NCBI GenBank assembly: GCA_013396915.1
Contig: VWZL01004638.1
Span: 1,887,038-1,951,037 of the forward strand
DNA: 64,000 nt
Origin: Stercorarius parasiticus
Lineage: Eukaryota > Chordata > Aves > Charadriiformes > Stercorariidae
Reading direction: 5' to 3'
The translations under genes and the position numbers were made by a program. Shown piece after piece: positions 13,208 to 24,509 of the stretch. Position 1 is the first letter of the stretch. Every line of letters begins with the position of its first letter. The notes beneath the pieces were generated by a model. That model made no database searches, had not been told where the DNA came from, and saw only the letters and a program-made list of their open reading frames with translations.

Positions 13208-13481
13208 TGACCTTCATTCACTGAAACTGATAATCAGTTTGGCTGTCATTCATTGTCCTTTTGAGGCTTTCTCGCAGCAAATGAATGCCAAGGAGACATA
13301 TTTGATCCTGCTGGTCCTGCCAGAAATTAGGTTTGGACTTGGATGTTTTGGAATGAATCCGAGTCAAGTTTGACAACAAAGGGAAGGCTGCTGCAGTAAC
13401 ACGTGCAGATGATACACTTCTCAATCTGTTTGTATCCTCCAGAGCAGGGAGACGTCGGGCCCTTTCCTGCCTTTCATTCAG
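13208..13481 (-). CDS. Candidate internal or last coding exon, unidentified protein
   Basis: I do not recognise the product. On the minus strand a pyrimidine-rich run ends in an AG acceptor (complement 13,482-13,500). It is followed by an 87-codon frame beginning LNERQERARRLPALED and ending RTMNDSQTDYQFQ with a TGA at 13,218-13,220. Ten bases after the stop comes a donor matching GTAAGT exactly (complement 13,202-13,207). The other two frames stop within the first few codons, so only this one is open. The start is arginine- and glutamate-rich and could form a short helix; the rest is serine-, lysine- and glutamine-rich, with no domain I can name. A stop this close to a junction would escape nonsense-mediated decay, so this could be the last coding exon; alternatively the stop is a disabling mutation. 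Open frames of this length arise by chance here, so the call rests mainly on the two splice sites. Confidence 0.3.
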
Positions 13482-14793
13482 CTGTGGATCGGAAGGCAAA
13501 ATATGCAATAATGTCATAACATATAATTCATTTATGCAGACAAACTGGCCACTGAAGTTACAGCTATGTAACCTAATAAATAGGGCATCAGCATTTCACG
13601 TCATAACTGCTAAATCATTAATGTCCAGCAGCAGAAGTCTTCTGCTTTGTAATTTGAAAATTAAAATAGGATGGGAACACACCTATTAAATAGTAAGATA
13701 AACATTTTCTTACACAGCTAATAAAATCTTATATACCTCAATCACCCACCAGCTAAACTATATTTGATAGAAAGCAAATTTTCTGTACTTCTTAATCAGA
13801 TTTTTTTCCTTAATGTTTCATAATGGTTTTCAGAGGTGTTGCAATGGTACGTGAGGATGAAGAGCACTGCACCTGCATGTACTGGATAGAAGGAATGTGG
13901 CATCAGAAGTAAAATAATGTTCAAGGACCAGTATAATAATGTATTATACCAGAAGTATAATAATGTATAATATGATAATATGAGGGTCTGTAAGACTGTA
14001 GAAACTGCAAAGGGATAGTAATAGAAAGTGGGTTCCTAGAGAAGTAAAGGCTGGAGTCAACAGAAAAAGGTACAAATACTGATGGAAAAAGTTGCAACCG
14101 ATATTATTTGGAAAGCTGTGACATTCTTTGTCCCCTTCCTGAATAAAAGGAGGGTAGATACTCCTTAATTATTGCCTCTTTTGGGTCAGTCAGTCACCTT
14201 ATCAGCAAATAAAGCAGGAGAAATGACTTGAAGCGCAGTTTACTGGTAGCCTAGTTTCTATACCCCTTCAGCCTCCCTCACATGCTACCTGCTCCATCCT
14301 GTTTATTTCTTTGATGTTTGCCACCTTCTTCTAGAATTTAATCGAATTTTTAAGAGTACACAAAGTGGTAATGACGAACTGTATAGTGTTTTACAAATAC
14401 AGGATAAAAACATAAAGTTAATACCATAGCAAAGCAAGAATGTGGCATGAATGCTGCAATATCCACAAGCACATTTGGTCATTGGATGTGTAACGTAAAA
14501 CCTATTTTTTGCACACTGTATGAAATACGGATCTTGGTGTTTCCTGTTAATTTTAGTACAGTGACTATTTCACACAACTCTGTGCTTACTTTCCAAGTAC
14601 AAATTGCATCTTAGCATTCCTTTTTTGTATGTTGCAACAGAATTTATTAGAGTGATAGTGAAATACAAACCTGCCTCACTAGACTTCTTTCTTTTTCTCC
14701 CTCTTTTTTACAAAAATCTATTGATTTCAAATTTCTTCCATTTCTGTTTTGCTACACTTATCCTCAAGTGTATTGATAACCATAGTACATTAC
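13482..14793. other. Non-coding, possible intron
   Basis: No coding support. If the two flanking exon candidates are real, this would be the intron between them. It holds the duplicated AT-rich motif at 13,930-13,967 and a pyrimidine run next to the acceptor at the left end. Confidence 0.35.
13930..13967. repeat. Duplicated AT-rich 14-mer
   Basis: The sequence agtataataatgta occurs at 13,930-13,943 and again at 13,954-13,967, separated by ten bases. Further gataata-type repeats follow to about 13,981. This is a small degenerate tandem array with no functional sign. Confidence 0.8.
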
Positions 14794-14968
14794 CTTCAAT
14801 ATTTTCTTTCTGAGAAGCCATTCATCAGCCTGCCTCTGCTTCCAGTGCAAAATCCTTTTCTATGCCTTTTGTTGCTGTTGGTACTTTTTCCTGAAGCAGC
14901 TTGGATTTAGGTGGAGTTACAGTTAATGCTCTTCTATAAAAAGGTGCTGGGATGCCAACAACCAGGAT
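14794..14968 (-). CDS. Candidate exon with an apparent one-base frameshift
   Basis: Not recognised. On the minus strand a pyrimidine-rich tract ends in CAG (complement 14,969 onward) and the frame opens as ILVVGIPAPFYRRALTVTPP, continuing through a lysine-rich section to EKDFALEAEA, where TGA TGA follows (around 14,825-14,830). Skipping one G at that point gives DEWLLRKKILK and then a donor AAG|gtaatg (complement 14,791-14,793). With that adjustment the exon ends in phase 0, matching the phase-0 start of the candidate at 13,481. The joined boundary would read as a charged helix. Possible explanations are a sequence error, a pseudogene, or chance. The same frame is also open upstream to about 15,082, without a convincing acceptor. 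Confidence 0.2.
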
Positions 14969-17438
14969 CTGTTGAAGCTCAAAAATGAGGGAGCAGTGGT
15001 CTTTGAGGCTCATGCAGACAGATGCTTCATTCTGGTACTGCTCCTTGGTTGAGCTCTCCCATGGCGCCTCTAAACTTCTCTAGCGCTTGGCGTCACATAA
15101 GCTGTGCCTCACAGCCATCCAGGAACTCAGCAAAGTGAAATATGCTGAGTGTAACTTGAAAGTGGAGTGAAAAAAAAAAAGAAAGAAACTTAATTAGTGA
15201 TGTACAACAAAGATAATGTTGGTAAGTACTGGGATTTCGATTACAGGGCTGTTAATTGCAGCTTGCAGCTGAGGAGCATAAGGACAGCTCATCAGGAAAG
15301 TCAGCTTGGCCCTTCTTCAGTCTGCAGTTTTGTATGTGCTGATCTATTCTTCCAGCATAACTGTACTTGGCCAGGAGGGCTGTAATGTGCTTTCCAAGCA
15401 GTTACTCCCATGTCAGTACTGTACTGGACAGCAGGTTTGGCAAAGAAAGCCTGGGCGAGCAAACCCCCTCCCTCTGCCCCCGTATTTGCTCAGCAGGGAG
15501 TAATTGGAAACAATGATATTACCTCAAGAATATTAGGGTGATCCCTTGATTATTTTGGCCTTCAATTGCCTTTCCGTTACCAGCAGCGGGCCGGTAAAAT
15601 AGAGGATTGAGGAAAAGATGCACAGTCCTGTTTCTAAAATACTGCTGTGTATTTCTGAGTTACTAGATGTCCTTTATTGCAGTGCTGACCAGTTGACCTC
15701 TCGGTGTTACAAAGCCTTCGGGGTGTTGTTTGCCTTGCCACGTGAGGTTTACACCTCAGAGCAGAGCCACAGCCAGCAATGACCCGGGCTGTTAATAGTG
15801 CAGCACGCAATTTTGGTGTCAGAGTATGAGTTTGGGAGCACTCTCCAGTCATATGCATTTCAGTGCCATTTGCCAGCCCAGGCTATTTCTTACTCCAGAG
15901 CTTTTAACCTCTGTTTCCATGTCACTGCTGAGTGCAGACATGATCCATGATGGTTAAAAAGGTATTCAGAAAGATGAAAGGAAATAGCTTTTAGACAAGG
16001 GTGCAATAGTGTCTCACTTACTTGTATCCATGAATACATTTTTGACTTTGAGATTTTATACAAGGATTTTTTTTTTTGAAAGAAAACTCAATGAAGATTT
16101 TAATGATTTTGTAAAAATGAACCTTATTAGCATTATTATTAATAAATTTATTTACACTATAAATACACTATGCATAATATCATATGGACGTAAAAAAGTC
16201 AATTTTCTTTTTAAACTAGCAACCCCGTGTAAGATCAATTTCCCCCATTCTCTTTTCTCTTTTTCCAATTGTGTGTTCTGACTAGAAAAACCTGCTGTCC
16301 TCATGGCAACTAAAATCTTATCAGCACGAAACCAGCCCAGAGTGATACGCAGCCACTGAATCCTCTGAATCCTGCCCTGCCCGAGACCTTAATCTTAGCT
16401 TCAGAATGAACACTTTTTTAAATGCAGAAGACAATTCAATCTCTGAAAAATTGGGATCCTAGGGCTTTCTGCAACACAGGGTCTCAGTTCTGAAGGGAAA
16501 AGGAAAAAACAGGAAAACACTTCTGACTGTGTGCAACTGAAAATTACAAACCGGGTAGGGTGATACTAGAAGACTCTAAAACTGCAGTTTAGAGGATTCA
16601 AGAAAAAGAGGCCAATGTTACTTTTCCAGGCTCTTTGGCTTAGAAAAAAAATCCCTTAGTGTTTGTTTATTCTCCATATATTATACTTTGCAGAGTGACA
16701 TTTACTGTTGGTCTTGAATGTGTGCAGGAGTTTGCTTTGTTTTGTTTACTTTGTCTGGGAAAAAGCATTAGTCCGATTGTACTTTACACAAGGAATGCTA
16801 TTGTTGGGCTTACGCATGCAATTAAAAAAAGAAATCAGTTAAGAACTGTTTATTGCTTCCAGTATTAAATATAACGGTATGGAGTAAATAAGGTATAAGG
16901 TGGCATAATAGTTATCTATCAGCCAATTCCAGTTTATTTGTTGAACCAAGCATCATTAGTGGCTGTGAATGAATCTCATTCCACTGATGTCAATGATGTT
17001 GTTCTTAGTCCTGTGAGCTTGAGAGCAGTCGGTTATGGCTGAGGAAAATGCTAAATGATAGGACTTGAAACTGTTGAACAATTGCCAAGGCACTGGTACT
17101 GATTATGTGTTTTACTCTGGAGAGGTGGACTTTGTGCCCAAGCGAAGATGGCAGAGAAATCTCAACCACCCTCAAAAGTGCAGGACTATTTCTGTATGAA
17201 ACAGGCTGAATGTGGGAGTTACGTAGCTGATTCTGTGGTGATGTATGATGATATGCTAGTTCCAAATTCATGCTTTTGAGTCTTCACTGAACTGTGTGGT
17301 TTTAATACACTCAGATCTCCTCATGAGTACCCGTTTTATTTGTGCTTCCTCACTGCACAAGACGCTATATATCTTTAAGTATGCCAAAAGCGGTATGAAT
17401 ATGGTTAAGTAGTGGAACTCTCAGGTCCTCTGTTGAAG

Positions 17439-17490
17439 AATTATTATTAAATAGATGGTATTTTTATGTTAATTATTATTAAATAGATGG
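17439..17490. repeat. 20-bp exact direct repeat, 32-bp period
   Basis: The sequence aattattattaaatagatgg occurs at 17,439-17,458 and again, identically, at 17,471-17,490, with a 12-base AT-rich spacer. Perfect identity in otherwise diverged DNA suggests a recent local duplication. Confidence 0.92.
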
Positions 17491-19102
17491 ACACAGGAAT
17501 CACTGTCCAATAAACATGTGGCATTAATGCAGTGGTGCCATATAGGATATTTGTAGATCAAAAGCCATTATTGTGCTGGGGCCTTAGTAAGTGATGGGAA
17601 GGAGGAATTGATTCACTCAAGTTGCCAGAGACAAGAGTCTTAGAAGTGCAAGTCATTCGTCCTGCCTAAGCAGAAGGTGATCCCAGCCTTGGGGCTGTCG
17701 TCACTTGTTTGGTTTTCCTGTGGCCTGGCTGTTCCCTTGGGGCAGAACAGAGCACCGGAGGAATTCAGAGTTTGCAGTTTTCGTGTCGGGTACCGTGCAG
17801 ACGGTGTAAACAACTGCATTGCAGTCAAAAGGGATCATAGGGTATGGAACTGCCCTCTGGAGTGCCTCTTTCTCTCTTTACTGGGCTAGAATACATTAGT
17901 GGGATGTATGTTTTCCTTTGTTATCGACAGTATGCTGTTTATACTTAAGCTAATTATAATGTACTGAAATAAGTTATTGGGTTTTTCATTGCCATCATGG
18001 GTGGTGAGGAAGAAGGACTCTAAGAAGGAATCGGGAGAGGATATCACTTTGAAAAGATAGGAAGAAGGCTACAGAAGGAAATGTAAACAGGACCGGGATA
18101 ATTTGAGTTACAGAATACTTCACCTGGTGTTATTACCAAAAAATATCCATACATCAGAAACAGTAATTTGGTACATTGGTATGGGAAACACCTCCTTTTG
18201 TTTTAGCACAAAGTGTGTTCTGGACACAGCAGAAACATATAGGAAGGTGAAAAAGCTCTTATTTCCTAGCAGCTTTGGGATCTCATAGAAAACACTTTTG
18301 AGGGCAACACAGGATCGTTGTCACCACAACACCACAGGCCGATACCATGACAACCTAGAAAAAGGCAAACCTTGGTACCTGTAGTGGAGCCTGCTGAAAA
18401 AGAGAGCACTGCTTAAAAAGAAGATTGCAGTCATGTGAACTCAAAGGGACCAATTATTTTTTCAGCTGTGCTGGTCTCTCAGCCTAAAGGCATCTGCTGA
18501 ACTGTTCCTACTCTCATTTCAATCCAGAAAATTCACAGGTGGTTCATGTTAGATTATGGAGACCTTCATAATCATCATTTTGATGTTACTACTTCTCTGC
18601 TCACTGTATTTCAGTGCTTTGATCAGAGGACTGGTTTTCCTTATAGTCACAGATGGTTGCTGTTTGACAGGTTGACAGGCAGACAAAGTAAATAGGCATG
18701 AAAATAAAATATTCCTTTCTTTTGGCGAGTCAGGCCAATGTCATGTGTGTAGACACTGCTCTGTAATCCTTCTAGCTGTGTTAGGATGGGCAGAGAGTAT
18801 TGTGTGAAATGGTACACAGGAATCTTACATCATTCTCTCCTGGACTGTCCTGATGAGGATTTGATCAACAAATCTGAGTTTGCAATGAAATTTCACTGTT
18901 ACTTTTTCAATTAAGGTGGTAAGTGTTGCCATTGTATAGCACTGTGAAATTTCAAGGGGTTAGTCTGGAAAAATCCCATCTGGCAAAGATGTGCCTGATC
19001 CTGCATATCAATAGAAGTTCTGAGCACAGATCAATAGCAGGATGAAATGCTACATAATTATTGCATGTCTGTGCCTGTATCTACTTGCCTGCATTCACAA
19101 TG

Positions 19103-19156
19103 CAAAAAACCAACCAAACCCAAACAAATAAAAACCCAAAACCCTCACAAACAAAC
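19103..19156. repeat. A/C-rich low-complexity tract
   Basis: This is a run of imperfect caaa, ccaa and aaaccc units containing almost no G or T. Similar tracts on the opposite strand lie near 27.77, 49.47, 53.50 and 61.39 kb. They are typical simple-sequence DNA of bird genomes. Confidence 0.8.
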
Positions 19157-22100
19157 TCTTGGGGTCACCAAAGATGCAGACCTATATAGCAATAAAGTAG
19201 TTACCTAGGCAGTATAAATATTTTTGTGAGAATTTTTTTTTGTTATGAAAAGAGAAATCTAATAAATCAATAATGATTTTGAAATGGATGAAATACTTTG
19301 AATTAAGGACTGCTCCATGACATTTGTGGCAACTCTTGAAGAAAAGTGACATCTGGTCGGTGAACTCTCCTGGGGTCATTTTGTGGGATTGGAAATCTAG
19401 TTTTCCATAAAGAAATTGTTACTGACCTATTGATGTGATATGTTATTGCTTCCTCTTTGGCAGGTTAGTCAGTAATAGAGAAAGTTAGTCCCACCAGCCC
19501 TTAGACTGATCTTTTGCCAGGTAAACGAGAAAAAGAATCCAATAGGGAACTGGCTGACCGGCCCCAGAAAAGGATGACAGCATGACAAATTTCTCTTTCT
19601 CATTGTGTATCAGTTAAAGTGAGCCTAAAACTATGCTTTATGTCATTACCTTTATTTTAATTGAAAATAACAAAGCTACCAAGAAAATAGATTTCGTTTT
19701 ATTGATACATTACCTAGCTTAAGACCAGCTACTTGATATTCAATACTTGAAATAACTGATTTGGTTAATGTAAATAGTTGAAAAGAAGCTCCATTACCAG
19801 GGAACTTTTGTATACAGTTCTCTCTTTCCTGTTTCCTGAATGGTTTTGCAGGATCAGGTTTAGCTGTTCAGCGAAGCTAAATAGCAGTTTGTCAAGTACT
19901 TCTGTTGAAAAGGAGAATCAAGCCTGTTCTTCCTAGGGGAGCTGGAGGTGGGGGGCGGGGAGAGGTGCTAATTTTTATTTAGGATTTAATCCTTTTTTGG
20001 AACATAGTGGTGCATAAATGCCTATGGCTCTCAGGTCATAGTTCCAGATTAGGATCTTTGAGTGAGCTGTCACTGCAAAGACTGCATCTTCCACCGACCC
20101 ATAATTAGTAGACTAAAACATCCTTTGGGGTGGGTTCAGGTGTTAATCTTTTGCCCGATATGCCCCGTGTCAACTTAGAAGCCTAGCCCCTGAAATTCTT
20201 GAGCAGGGCTGATGAGCAGATGGGAAATGTGGCAAGAGGGGCCGACAGCAGGGTTTGCAGGGGATTGATTGCCCATTACTCACTGGTGGTGATGCGCCCT
20301 GTGCAGCAGAGCTCCACCAGAGGTGGGGGTTCACAGCTGGGCTGGCCAAGGCTGTGGCAGGTCAGCCCACAGCTTGGGTGTCACTTGGCTTCCGCAGCGC
20401 CCCAGACTGAGAGCCTCGCATCCTGCCAGGCAGAGCTGTGCACTGCCGGATAGGCGCTTCCCTGCTTAGAGGAAAACAAGACAGCAGAAAGCAGCTTGCT
20501 CAAAGTTGCTAAAATTAATCCTGAAAGCTTTCGGGGTGGGGCGGGCACACAAGCATTTTCAAAAGTCTGGACACTTATGAGGAATCCTAGAGCAGCCTTG
20601 AATTCTGCCACCATTTTTGGAAATGTTTGTCTCTATGTTTTGACTTGGTTTGGTAGTTCAGATTTGTTGGTCCTTGTTTACAAAGACAGTTTGCAATAAT
20701 GGTGGTTTCTCCAGCTACTGAAAGCAATAGGCTTATTTTTAAGGAAAATATTTTAAACCTTTCCATTTTTTAAAAATTGTAGATATTGTAGTTTTTAAAT
20801 GAAATTTGCTTTGCTTGATACACGTAAAATTCCAACAGACTATATTTCATTAAGAAAAAGACTAGGTAGAAATTGAAAACAATTGTTTTCAAATATTTTG
20901 CTACAATCTGGAAATTAACACTTCAAATTTGTATCGATAACTTAACTTTAGTTGGGTAAATGCATACCTCTGGGTTAGTAAAATTATATGTCTATCAGTG
21001 GAAACAACCATAAATACAGACAGAAAAAAAGTGTTTTCACAGAAGAAATTGCTTGGTGGTTGTTTGCAAATGCTTTCCCAGATTGAGATAAATTAAGGTC
21101 AGGGAAGACTGTATCTTTAAAAAATGGTAATAAGAGAACATTGAAGATCTCATGAAGAAATAACCAGCAATTATATTGTAAAACCATACAAAAATATAAA
21201 TGAAATGCATATATTGAGATTTATTTCCTAGGTATTTGAAGTAGATACTAATGCTCAAATTCTTTTTGATCTCAAGTGTTAGAAAAAGTTAAAGACATCT
21301 CTGTGTAGCAATGAGTATCGGAAATAAGGATTGACCATAACTAAGTCAATCTGCATTGGAAACATTTTTCTTTTTATTTGTACCTGTGTTAGATTCTGCT
21401 ATTCTTTCCATCAAGTTCTGTTGCTTCTCCCAGAATCTACAAGAGGCTGGGTTTTTTTTCTCATTTTTCCAGCCCTATGTTACAAACCAAAAGATGTATT
21501 AGAAAATAGTTGAAAACATTAATACTTTTAGTATTGAATCATGCTGCAAAATATGAGGCTTGAGGCTACTCTGTGAGGAATGTGAAGATGGAATCAAATA
21601 CACAATTGTCCACGTAGGCTTAGGCTTTTTTTCTGAGTAAACCTAAAACTTTAATTGTTTGCCACAGCATAGTTGTCTTTCTATATTGATGACAGTTCCT
21701 CAGTTTGCCTTCTGAAGAATCGTACAGGCCCTCTACACCGCAAATCTCACTTAGGTCTGCGAGACAAACTGGTAGAAATATTTGCTGGATATGTCCCATG
21801 GTATCATTTTTGTGATATGAGTAAGCTGTTAACTTCAGTTACTACTGGCAAGAGTAACATCATCCATTTACAGTTCCTCTGTATTGAATTAAGAGATGTT
21901 TTTTTATTCATCTTAGCTGATTTTTTTTTTTTTCAGTTTTCTTCTTGTGTCTATCCCTTCAGGAAAATTCATGAGCCAACATTGTCCCTCATTTTAGAGA
22001 ACCCAAAATGAGAAAAATCATTCAGCTTTTTCACCTTGTGTCTTTGCATTACATCAATCTTGAAATAATTTATCCTTCCCATGAGGCTTTCAGATACACA

Positions 22101-22700
22101 GATCTCATTTATGCAGCTTCTGTGCAACTTCCTTCACAGCTTTCATTTGATTTGCTTATCCATGTGCTTCTGCATGCTCACGTTGGATCCTGGGCTTAAT
22201 AAGATGCATGGCAAGTCTTCGTGATGTTTTAGATACTCTGAGTAAATCAGATCATTAAAATACAGCTTAACCTAATGGATCATCCTAGAGTGTAAAGAAA
22301 AAAAAATCCTTCTCCATATTAAAATGAACAAAACTGTTTTATTTAGCAACTTCCACAGCACTGGAAAACAATTTTTAAAGTGTATGTGGAAAAACAGTAC
22401 GAAACACTATGTTTGACTTGTTATTCCCTGAAGCTCACAGTTTTGACTCCTCTGTCCACATCTTCATTTGGGATTTCATTTGATGGAGGGGCCATCTTTT
22501 TTCATTTTGTTTGCACAGTATCCTGACATATGGCTGGGGGGTCCTTATTGCTATTGTATTGGTTTGTAATCAGAAACATCATTACAAAATCAAGTCTAAT
22601 CAAGTTTACGTATGCTAAGACCTTGGTTGTGGATCTAAATGTATTTAAAGAATGAAACAGAAATTTGTGTGCTTGATAAAGCATGTTTGAGTGTATTTAC

Positions 22701-22767
22701 TTTGTCTGACAGGTGAAATCATCTCATAATTCATTTGTGCCTGGACTGCAATGGCTGAAGTATCCTT
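22701..22767 (-). CDS. Candidate small exon, unidentified
   Basis: On the minus strand a pyrimidine-rich tract ends in CCCAG (complement 22,768 onward). It opens a 22-codon frame beginning KDTSAIAVQAQMNYEM and ending SPVRQ plus one base, before a GTAAAT donor (complement 22,695-22,700). It starts in phase 0, matching the phase-0 end of the candidate at 24,421-24,509. At 67 bases it is far too short to exclude chance; only the splice sites and the matching phase argue for it. Confidence 0.15.
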
Positions 22768-24420
22768 CTGGGCCAGAGGAACTGCAGAACCCCAGGTCTG
22801 GAGCCCCCCAGCACCTCCCATGCCTTGTGAGAAGCTCTCTGTTAAGACACACAACCTGCTTGCTCGTGCGGTGGGTGATCTGCCTTGCCAGCCAGAGAGG
22901 ACACAGGTAGCACCTTTCTAGAACAAACGCAATGCACTGTTTCCGAATTTCTGCTGAAAAGAGGGGCTGCTGTTTACCTGCCTTGCCCCGGCAGGGCAGG
23001 CTGCTCCCTTCCTGTGCGGTGCGGTGGGGAAGGCTCACTCCTGACTGCCAAGGACATGGCTGAGACTGGACTCAGATGCCAGAGCTCTCAGGGGCATGTT
23101 TTAGAGTTCTGATTCCTCACTCTCTGGACCAGGGTCTAGTCTCCAATTCAGCCTGTGCATGTTTTATTGGCTTACCGCTTTGCTTTATTGTATTTTATAG
23201 GAGTCAGGGTATAAGTAGGGTGACTGGTGCCAAGGTGGTTCTTGCCCTGGCAGGGCACTGGGATGCAGCAGGGGCAGGTCTCCAAACCTGTGAATTAAGA
23301 AGTTCTAGGTAAAATTAAATGGCAGGGAGACTTTATCTGAGGAGGACTGACTGGAAAGACAGAGATAAAAAAGTGTTTTGCTAACTTTTCACCACATCAG
23401 AGGTATTACATGGTAATTCTAGGAAAAAATGCCATAATGGAGGATTGGAGTGCTGCTAAATGTACATTTCAAGCAAAAATGAATTAATCCTTCCAGAGAC
23501 CTTGAAGATTCTTCATAAATTAACACCAGCACTGGGTATTTCTTAATTGAGCTACTAGTTTTCAGTAGGCTGAAAAAGAATTCAGTTGCCTACTCTACTG
23601 CCATTTGCCATTTGATGCAGTTCATGTTTGACCTTGCGCTGCTGCTGTGTTTGGTTGATCACTGGTCAAGACTTTAATCCCCTAATAGCAAACTGAAATC
23701 ATATCAGCGCTCAAATGCTGCCATGGGCTATTGCTACTTTATCAATGTGAACAATGTCTTGCTCCCTGACCCTCAGGCCAGCCTGTGAAGATGTACTACA
23801 TGAATGTACATGTACCGCCTACATGCAGTTCATGCAGAATAGCCAGCAGGGCTGGAGCTGCTGCTTCACAGCGTCTAGCATTAGTACTTCTGGTTTAAAG
23901 ACCATCACATATCCTACATGCATTAAATGTTTGGGCCAACCCAGTAATGGAGAGGAATTATAGCACAGAAAGAAAGAGCAGTTTAAAAAAAATACAAAGA
24001 CAAACAGAAAAGATGATTGCTCACAGTTTTATTAAGCTTCAAACAAATAAATGTAAACATAAGTACGAAGAATTGAGGTAAAACAGAAAGATAAAGCCTG
24101 TCCTTTGTCTCTTACCATGACTTCCTCCAGGTCTACCAGCCTGACTCTAAACCAACTTCAGGCCTCAAAAGAATTCACGAATCTAGGATTTGAAGTGTTG
24201 TTTTCTCTAAAAGCTGAAGAAGATACAAAATCAGAATAAAAGTCAGAGGCTTAAACAGTACATTTGTTAGGAAGGAGACGGAAAAAAAACAAACCTGAAA
24301 ACCAGCTCTAGACAAGTATTTGTTTTTGGTTGTTATTTTTTTTTTTTAAATTATGTATCGGAAGACACACTATCAGTTTTCAAAAATACAGAAATGGTGT
24401 GGAAACCTCCTTGGCAATAC
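22768..24420. other. Non-coding, GC-richer patch at the left end
   Basis: The first 300 bases (to about 23,060), together with 23,220-23,280, are noticeably GC-richer than the surroundings and contain overlapping open frames on both strands. None resembles a known protein. This could be an old, unrecognised repeat. The remainder is ordinary AT-rich DNA with a T run near 24,335. Confidence 0.45.
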
Positions 24421-24509
24421 CTTTATCAAGAAGAGGTCAGATTTGAAATATTTTCCATCTGTTGATTTAATTCCAAAGGTAGTTTTTCTGGATCTCAGAC
24501 TTCGCGTGC
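24421..24509 (-). CDS. Candidate small exon, unidentified
   Basis: On the minus strand, cctatcatgtttacag is a plausible acceptor (complement 24,510 onward). One of three frames then stays open for 29 codons, starting TRSLRSRKTTFGIKSTDGK and ending SDLFLIK, up to the donor AAG|gtattg (complement 24,415-24,420). The entry phase is 2 and the exit phase 0, so it would join the segment at 22,701-22,767 in frame. The open frame also extends upstream of the acceptor. No family is recognised. Confidence 0.18.

Larger units (their letters stand above)
14969..22700. other. Non-coding stretch with weak exon-like segments
   Basis: No gene can be named. A minus-strand segment at 15,523-15,627 has a CAG acceptor, a GAG|gtaata donor and one 34-codon open frame. 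Another open minus frame (17,640-17,828) is unusually CpG-containing but lacks a good donor. A GC-richer patch at about 20,190-20,560 resembles no repeat I know. An A/C-rich low-complexity tract lies at 19,103-19,156. The rest is AT-rich DNA with short chance frames. Confidence 0.45.

Noticed and set aside
15523..15627. 34-codon minus-strand exon candidate with CAG acceptor and gtaata donor
   Set aside because: Splice sites are reasonable, but a 105-bp open frame is expected by chance and its phase does not fit the neighbouring candidate at 14,794-14,968.
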